Shown here: one piece after another, positions 25,001 to 64,000 of the stretch
Numbering within the stretch: position 1 is the stretch's first letter
How the letters are laid out: every line of letters starts with the position of its first letter
Assembly: GCA_949825025.1 (NCBI GenBank)
Contig: OX463782.1
Coordinates: 5,219,501 to 5,283,500, forward strand
DNA from: Siphlonurus alternatus
Lineage: Eukaryota > Arthropoda > Insecta > Ephemeroptera > Siphlonuridae
DNA: 64,000 nucleotides
Direction of reading: 5' to 3'
The notes under the pieces: generated by a model
What the model saw: the letters and a program-made list of their open reading frames with translations, nothing else
The model's database searches: none
Told to the model about the DNA's origin: nothing
Made by a program: the position numbers and the translations under genes

Positions 25001-25157
25001 TGTAATTTTTATTAAAAAAATCAGGATCTGAATTTATAGAATCTAATACTTGAGCTTTATCTCTTTGAAAATTACATCTACGTCCGAATTCTCGTCTTCT
25101 TCTTGAATAAATATATTGTACTTGATCTAAATTATGTACAACATTAGTTGCCATCAT
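19082..25157 (-). CDS. DNAI2: Axonemal dynein intermediate chain 2
   Basis: Ten exons join in phase: 24936-25157, 24719-24880, 23559-23823, 22819-23072, 22208-22367, 21674-21866, 21078-21213, 20436-20582, 19598-19801 and 19082-19216. They give 625 residues against about 605 in human. Family landmarks occur in order: REFGRRCNF near the N-terminus, [14 protein letters not shown], the [10 protein letters not shown] start of the WD region, then WD-type strands ending [35 protein letters not shown] and [16 protein letters not shown]. The [20 protein letters not shown] helix follows the propeller. This subunit anchors outer dynein arms in motile cilia and sperm flagella, pairing with DNAI1. The final exon is read in the phase-0 frame and ends at TAG 19082-19084. 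The C-terminal 44 residues are not conserved enough to confirm. Two Met codons open the protein; either could be used. A consensus X-box lies 75 bp upstream. Confidence 0.94.
20002..20317. repeat. Hairpin repeat in DNAI2 intron 8
   Basis: Arms starting TACAATGAGATATTAGAATG are mirrored by the complement ending at 20317. The inner arm part (TTTTTAAAAAATTATTGAAA) is shared with family P, but the outer arms differ. The centre has TGACGTCA at 20135-20142. Confidence 0.8.
20619..21064. repeat. Chimeric hairpin repeat in DNAI2 intron 7
   Basis: The outer arms (AAATGGATAGAGGGTTCAAA on the left and its diverged complement on the right) are family P. The middle, 20755-20919, is instead a copy of 20105-20269 from the neighbouring hairpin with one base different over 165 bp. 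Replacement of the centre by gene conversion or template switching is inferred. Confidence 0.8.
24166..24538. mobile_element. TTAA-flanked palindromic element 2, GGGTAAGATAACACG ends
   Basis: A near-perfect palindrome begins GGGTAAGATAACACG and ends CGTGTTATCTTACCC, with TTAA on each side (24162-24165, 24539-24542). Its terminal bases resemble those of the element at 38937-39294, so the two may use the same transposase. It lies in DNAI2 intron 2. Confidence 0.8.
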
Positions 25158-26742
25158 TAAAACTTAAAATAAATACTGTAAGTGGTTCAAGCTGCTGACT
25201 ATATAGTCACTATGAAGCTAGCTGTTATTCTGGTTGCTACGGTAACAAAGGCAATAAATAACCATTTTAAGAAAAAAAAGGAGAGGGAATTTTTAAATAA
25301 GAAAAAATCAATTTTTTTTTTTTTTTAATCCATAAACTTTAATGGTGCCCCCACTACAAAATACTACATGAAAAGATTATTTATTAATTAAAATTTGAGT
25401 AAGAATGGATGAGTGAAAAGCATGCACATGCTGCTTATGGTAGTTTTAGGGAAAGAGTTAGGAGGAATATAGGAGTAATTTTTTTAAAGGGTATACAACC
25501 TCCACTCATAACAAAGTTACACTGCAATGCAACCTCCCAAATTCAACTCTTGTGAAACCCACTGGTGTAATTAAAAGACATTTAATGATAATATAATTAT
25601 TTGATTAATATAACATATTACATAATATGTATTAATTAATAAGGTAATAATAATAAGTATGAATAACATTAAGTGGATCAAATTAAATTGATTAATTAAA
25701 AAAAAAATGTTTAACAAAGTTAAAAAAAGGACAATAAATGTAAAATAGATAACATATAAAAAAAATATGACAATACTCATGATGACATTAAAAAAAAAAA
25801 AAAAAAAAATCTAAAACGATATTGATTAAGTAAATAAAAACAGACACAATAAAAATATAATAAAATGTGTCCGCTAGCTTTAAAAAAATCCCCTGCACAA
25901 AGGATGTTTGTTTTCTTCTCTTTGGAACCAATCTTGTTCCATTAATATAAAATCTGTTTGTTTGTTTTTTTTTTAACAAGCTGAGAAAACTTTAAATAAA
26001 TTTTAACCTCAGCCTACGCCCCCAATAACAACAATTCTCTGTTTAATAACACAACCATCATCGTGGCCACCCCTCCTACCATCAAAAGGCAAGAAAAGGC
26101 TTACAATCACAGCTCAGTCACCTCCAAACAACAAAGAAATAATAATCATGAAAGTAACATACGCAACAAAAAAAGTAAATATACTGGGCCCGTAATGTAT
26201 GATAAACAAAACCAAGGGCACCAGTGTCGTTCTTCACTTGAGTTGCTGCCTACCAGTCAGCCACCCTCATAGGTGGTTCCTGGGGTTCAATGCTTCGAGC
26301 CTTGAGGAATATGGGGAGGAGGGGCTCACGAGATTTTGTTTCTCCACCAGGAGAATAGAAGTCTGGGGCTTGGGTTAGGTATGGTTGCCGGGGGAAGAAG
26401 CCAGCCTGCTATGGCGAGACTAGCGAGGAATGGTAAATAAACGGCACAAAGAGCGAGAGCCAGCCACACGGCCTCGCAAGCAGGTTGCGGGAATAACACT
26501 AAACATTTAGAAGGACGGCTAGCAGGAACCGAGGCCTCACACGCCACGGAACCAAGAAGTAATAGAAGCGCTGCTGGGCTAGCAGGAAGAGAGGGAACAG
26601 TTAAGTGGGTAGACGATAGATTAGGGGGGCAGAAAAAGAAAGGAGTAGTAGGAGGGGATGGCCCCGAAAGGCGCCGCTGACTCTTTGATGCTGCAAATAC
26701 AACAACAAAGTTTGTCAGCGGGCTACGGGCCTCCTCAGACCC
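25158..26742. other. DNAI2 upstream region and AMD1 3' UTR
   Basis: The left part is DNAI2 promoter sequence. From about 26040 the DNA becomes GC-richer and probably is AMD1 3' UTR; an ATTAAA lies on the minus strand at 26042-26047. A/T runs of 14-22 bases occur at 25312-25326 and 25789-25809. No additional gene is supported. Confidence 0.5.
25233..25246 (-). promoter_or_regulatory. RFX-type X-box of DNAI2
   Basis: On the minus strand the site reads GTTACC GT AGCAAC, two X-box half-sites with the usual 2-bp spacer. It lies 75 bp upstream of the DNAI2 start codon. RFX/DAF-19 factors bind such sites close to ciliary genes across animals. Confidence 0.8.
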
Positions 26743-51512
<24,770 letters not shown>

Positions 51513-51660
51513 CCTCAACCTGCAGCGGCCAACCCAGAAATGACGGCTGGCGCAAGAGGGGAAATAGAAAATGAGGGGAAAGGAAGTGGGAGGAAACGGC
51601 TTTTTTCTCCAGCTTCTCCTCCAAGCCCGGCTTTTTTTAAAACGCAAGAATAAAACAAAA

Positions 51661-51669
51661 CTATATAAA
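51661..51669 (-). promoter_or_regulatory. AMD1: TATA box of AMD1
   Basis: TTTATATAG lies on the minus strand about 150 bp upstream of the AMD1 start codon. A start site near 51630 would give a leader of about 120 nt with no upstream ATG. Confidence 0.5.
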
Positions 51670-52152
51670 CATTCATGCTGCATTCCAAATGGTCTGCCAC
51701 ATGTCTGTTATATTCTTTAGATTTGTCCTTGGTTGTTTTGCTAACATAATAAATTATCTTATTAAAACTTTATTATTTTCAAAAGACGAAATTAAACACA
51801 AATAAAATATATCCTCTATTTTTTCTAAAAATTTCATGGAAATAATAAAAATTCACCTGTTTTCTAAAAAAAATATATATATTAATTATCATGATACAGA
51901 TTAATTATGTTTATATATATATATGATGCCTAAAAAAAATTAAAGATGCTACATTTTTTATCACGTAATTTTTCCCTATATATATATATTATATATATAT
52001 AATATAATATATACAACACATATTATACAATGAGAAATAAGATACAGGAAACGGAGAAAAATATTAATATGCATCATTTATTGATTTTGTATTATATTGA
52101 AAAAGCTAAAATAGCTATTATAATATATAGGAGGTTTTATATTACTATTTTA

Positions 52153-52166
52153 GTTTCCATAGCAAC
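52153..52166 (+). promoter_or_regulatory. RFX-type X-box of DRC3
   Basis: GTTTCC AT AGCAAC matches the X-box consensus at all positions. It is 146 bp upstream of the DRC3 start codon and on its strand. Confidence 0.85.
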
Positions 52167-52312
52167 CAATATAACAATTTCTACAAATGATTTTGTTATA
52201 TCAATAAAATGCTTTTACTCTAATTGCTTATTAAATAATCAAGTTGACATTTATTTCATTTTATATATAAAATACATAGAAATTAATATATACATCAGAA
52301 AAAATATTTGAC

Positions 52313-62998
<10,686 letters not shown>

Positions 62999-63205
62999 AT
63001 ATTAAAGGCATTTTTGTACAAATAAGAGATTTTTTTTTAATAATTAAATACTTTATAGTGTAACAATCGGAGACATAGATATAAAAATTATGTATAGCAT
63101 GGTGTAGTCTTACAAAACATAAAATTGATGGGAAACCATGAAATTGTTCTTAGCATAGAATTGAGCAAGATCATGATACAACAGCTTGACAACTCTACTG
63201 TATCA

Positions 63206-63211
63206 AATAAA
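63206..63211 (+). terminator. Candidate poly(A) signal of DRC3
   Basis: AATAAA lies about 210 bp after the DRC3 stop codon, in the 553-bp gap before the convergent gene. No other gene-like content is visible in 62999-63551. Confidence 0.5.
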
Positions 63212-63551
63212 ACTTCTTAACATTAAAAAGAGCATTACTGGGTATAGAAAAAACAAGGCTCTAGCAGGTTCTGTAAAAAAGGTGATACACCTTAGAAGAA
63301 ACCTTAACAACTGAAACAATTTAAAATGGATTTTCTTCTTACAGATATCAACAATTTATAAATTATATAATCATGATATAGGTTTTGAATTCCAGTAAAA
63401 AGCATATTACATGATCTGTGGTTTTTTTAACAATAACATCAAATCCCATCTCTTTCCCACCAACTCAGTGACATGTAGAGACGCTTGGTCTCTTGACCAG
63501 TCTTGTTGGGGCGTGCTAAAACTTACGGTGCAGAGTATTACTGTATGGTGT

Positions 63552-63721
63552 TTACTTGGCCTGCTTCTTCTTGAGGGATTCGAGGTACATCTCAAGGCCC
63601 TTCTGCACGGCAGGTTGGTTCACGAAGGCCAGGAAGATGTTGAGGTCAAGGTCACGGTTCTGCTGCAGCCAGTCCAGAGCGTCGTGACGTACACCAAGCT
63701 TGGTCAGCTTGCGAGCCACCG
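63552..63721 (-). CDS. Last coding exon of an unidentified conserved-looking gene
   Basis: A 170-nt exon follows a clean acceptor (TTGTTGCAG) and ends in TAA. The first two bases finish a split codon, then 55 residues follow. They include KLTKLGVRHDALDWLQQNRD, LDLNIFLAFVNQPAVQKGLE and the lysine-rich end LKKKQAK. GC-rich codons contrast with the surrounding AT-rich DNA, which supports real coding. The helical, charged character suggests a cytosolic or complex-forming protein, but I do not recognise the family. The rest of the gene is beyond the window. Confidence 0.75.
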
Positions 63722-64000
63722 CTGCAACAATGGGACACGTATTTTAGGAGGCCATGTGAAACTATACTAAGGAAAATAGGATTTAAGATGTGACTAAAGT
63801 AAATGACTATTGACATGGCCAAACTTAATTCCAGAATATGATAGTAGTGCTTGCTATGCGTCAAATAGAAAACAAAGAAATTTAGGAGTGGAACAGGGGT
63901 GGAGTATGTGTGCAATAAAAAAATAGAAAAATTAAAAAACGGCAATTATATACTTCAAGAACATTGGAAACAGAAAATGAAGTTGTTGTAACTCTATTTG
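63722..64000 (-). other. Intron of the unidentified gene
   Basis: AT-rich sequence upstream of the last exon on the minus strand. No further exon is visible up to the window edge. Confidence 0.5.

Larger units (their letters stand above)
51513..52312. promoter_or_regulatory. Divergent promoter region of AMD1 and DRC3
   Basis: Exactly 800 bp separate the two start codons. The AMD1 side has a GC- and pyrimidine-rich leader and a TATA box. The DRC3 side is very AT-rich and holds an X-box. The central part contains short (TA)n. Confidence 0.6.

Noticed and set aside
51513..51670. Polyamine-responsive upstream ORF (MAGDIS type) in the AMD1 leader
   Set aside because: No ATG lies between the proposed TATA box and the start codon, and no such hexapeptide is encoded. 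A 5' UTR intron could hide one.

Overview
The window is eukaryotic nuclear DNA: AT-rich, intron-rich, and crowded with short palindromic transposons. An arthropod is the best guess. The zinc-finger gene has a ZAD-type N-terminus, a domain mainly expanded in arthropods; the two SINEs and the many MITEs also suit an invertebrate. The presence of SMCR8 and motile-cilium genes argues against a derived fly-like lineage. Splice sites were placed by hand from GT/AG signals, reading phase and recalled family sequences; no search was run.

Five genes are resolved from start to stop codon, plus the last exon of a sixth. Left to right: SMCR8 (minus, 10 exons, 687 aa), a partner in the C9orf72 autophagy complex; a ZAD plus seven C2H2 zinc-finger protein (plus, 3 exons, 465 aa), head-to-head with SMCR8; DNAI2 (minus, 10 exons, 625 aa), an outer-arm axonemal dynein intermediate chain; AMD1, S-adenosylmethionine decarboxylase (minus, 9 exons including a 21-nt microexon, 353 aa, spread over 25 kb); DRC3/LRRC48 (plus, 9 exons, 532 aa), a nexin-dynein regulatory complex subunit, head-to-head with AMD1; and an unidentified minus-strand gene of which only the C-terminal exon is in view.

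The two ciliary genes each carry a consensus RFX X-box within 150 bp of the start codon, so they are probably co-regulated although AMD1 lies between them. The SMCR8/zinc-finger promoter holds a near-consensus CLEAR (TFEB-type) E-box.

Between and inside the genes lie several layers of repeats: five TTAA-flanked palindromes, several hAT-type MITEs with visible 8-bp target duplications, a recurrent family of about 300-bp hairpins, two SINEs with different Pol III heads (5S and tRNA) but a shared central domain, a LINE 3' end, (TA)n tracts, and two large foldback elements whose inverted arms are tandem repeats. One foldback element sits inside a MITE that can be recognised on both sides of it. 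Almost all of this is intronic, so these genes should make pre-mRNAs with many long hairpins.
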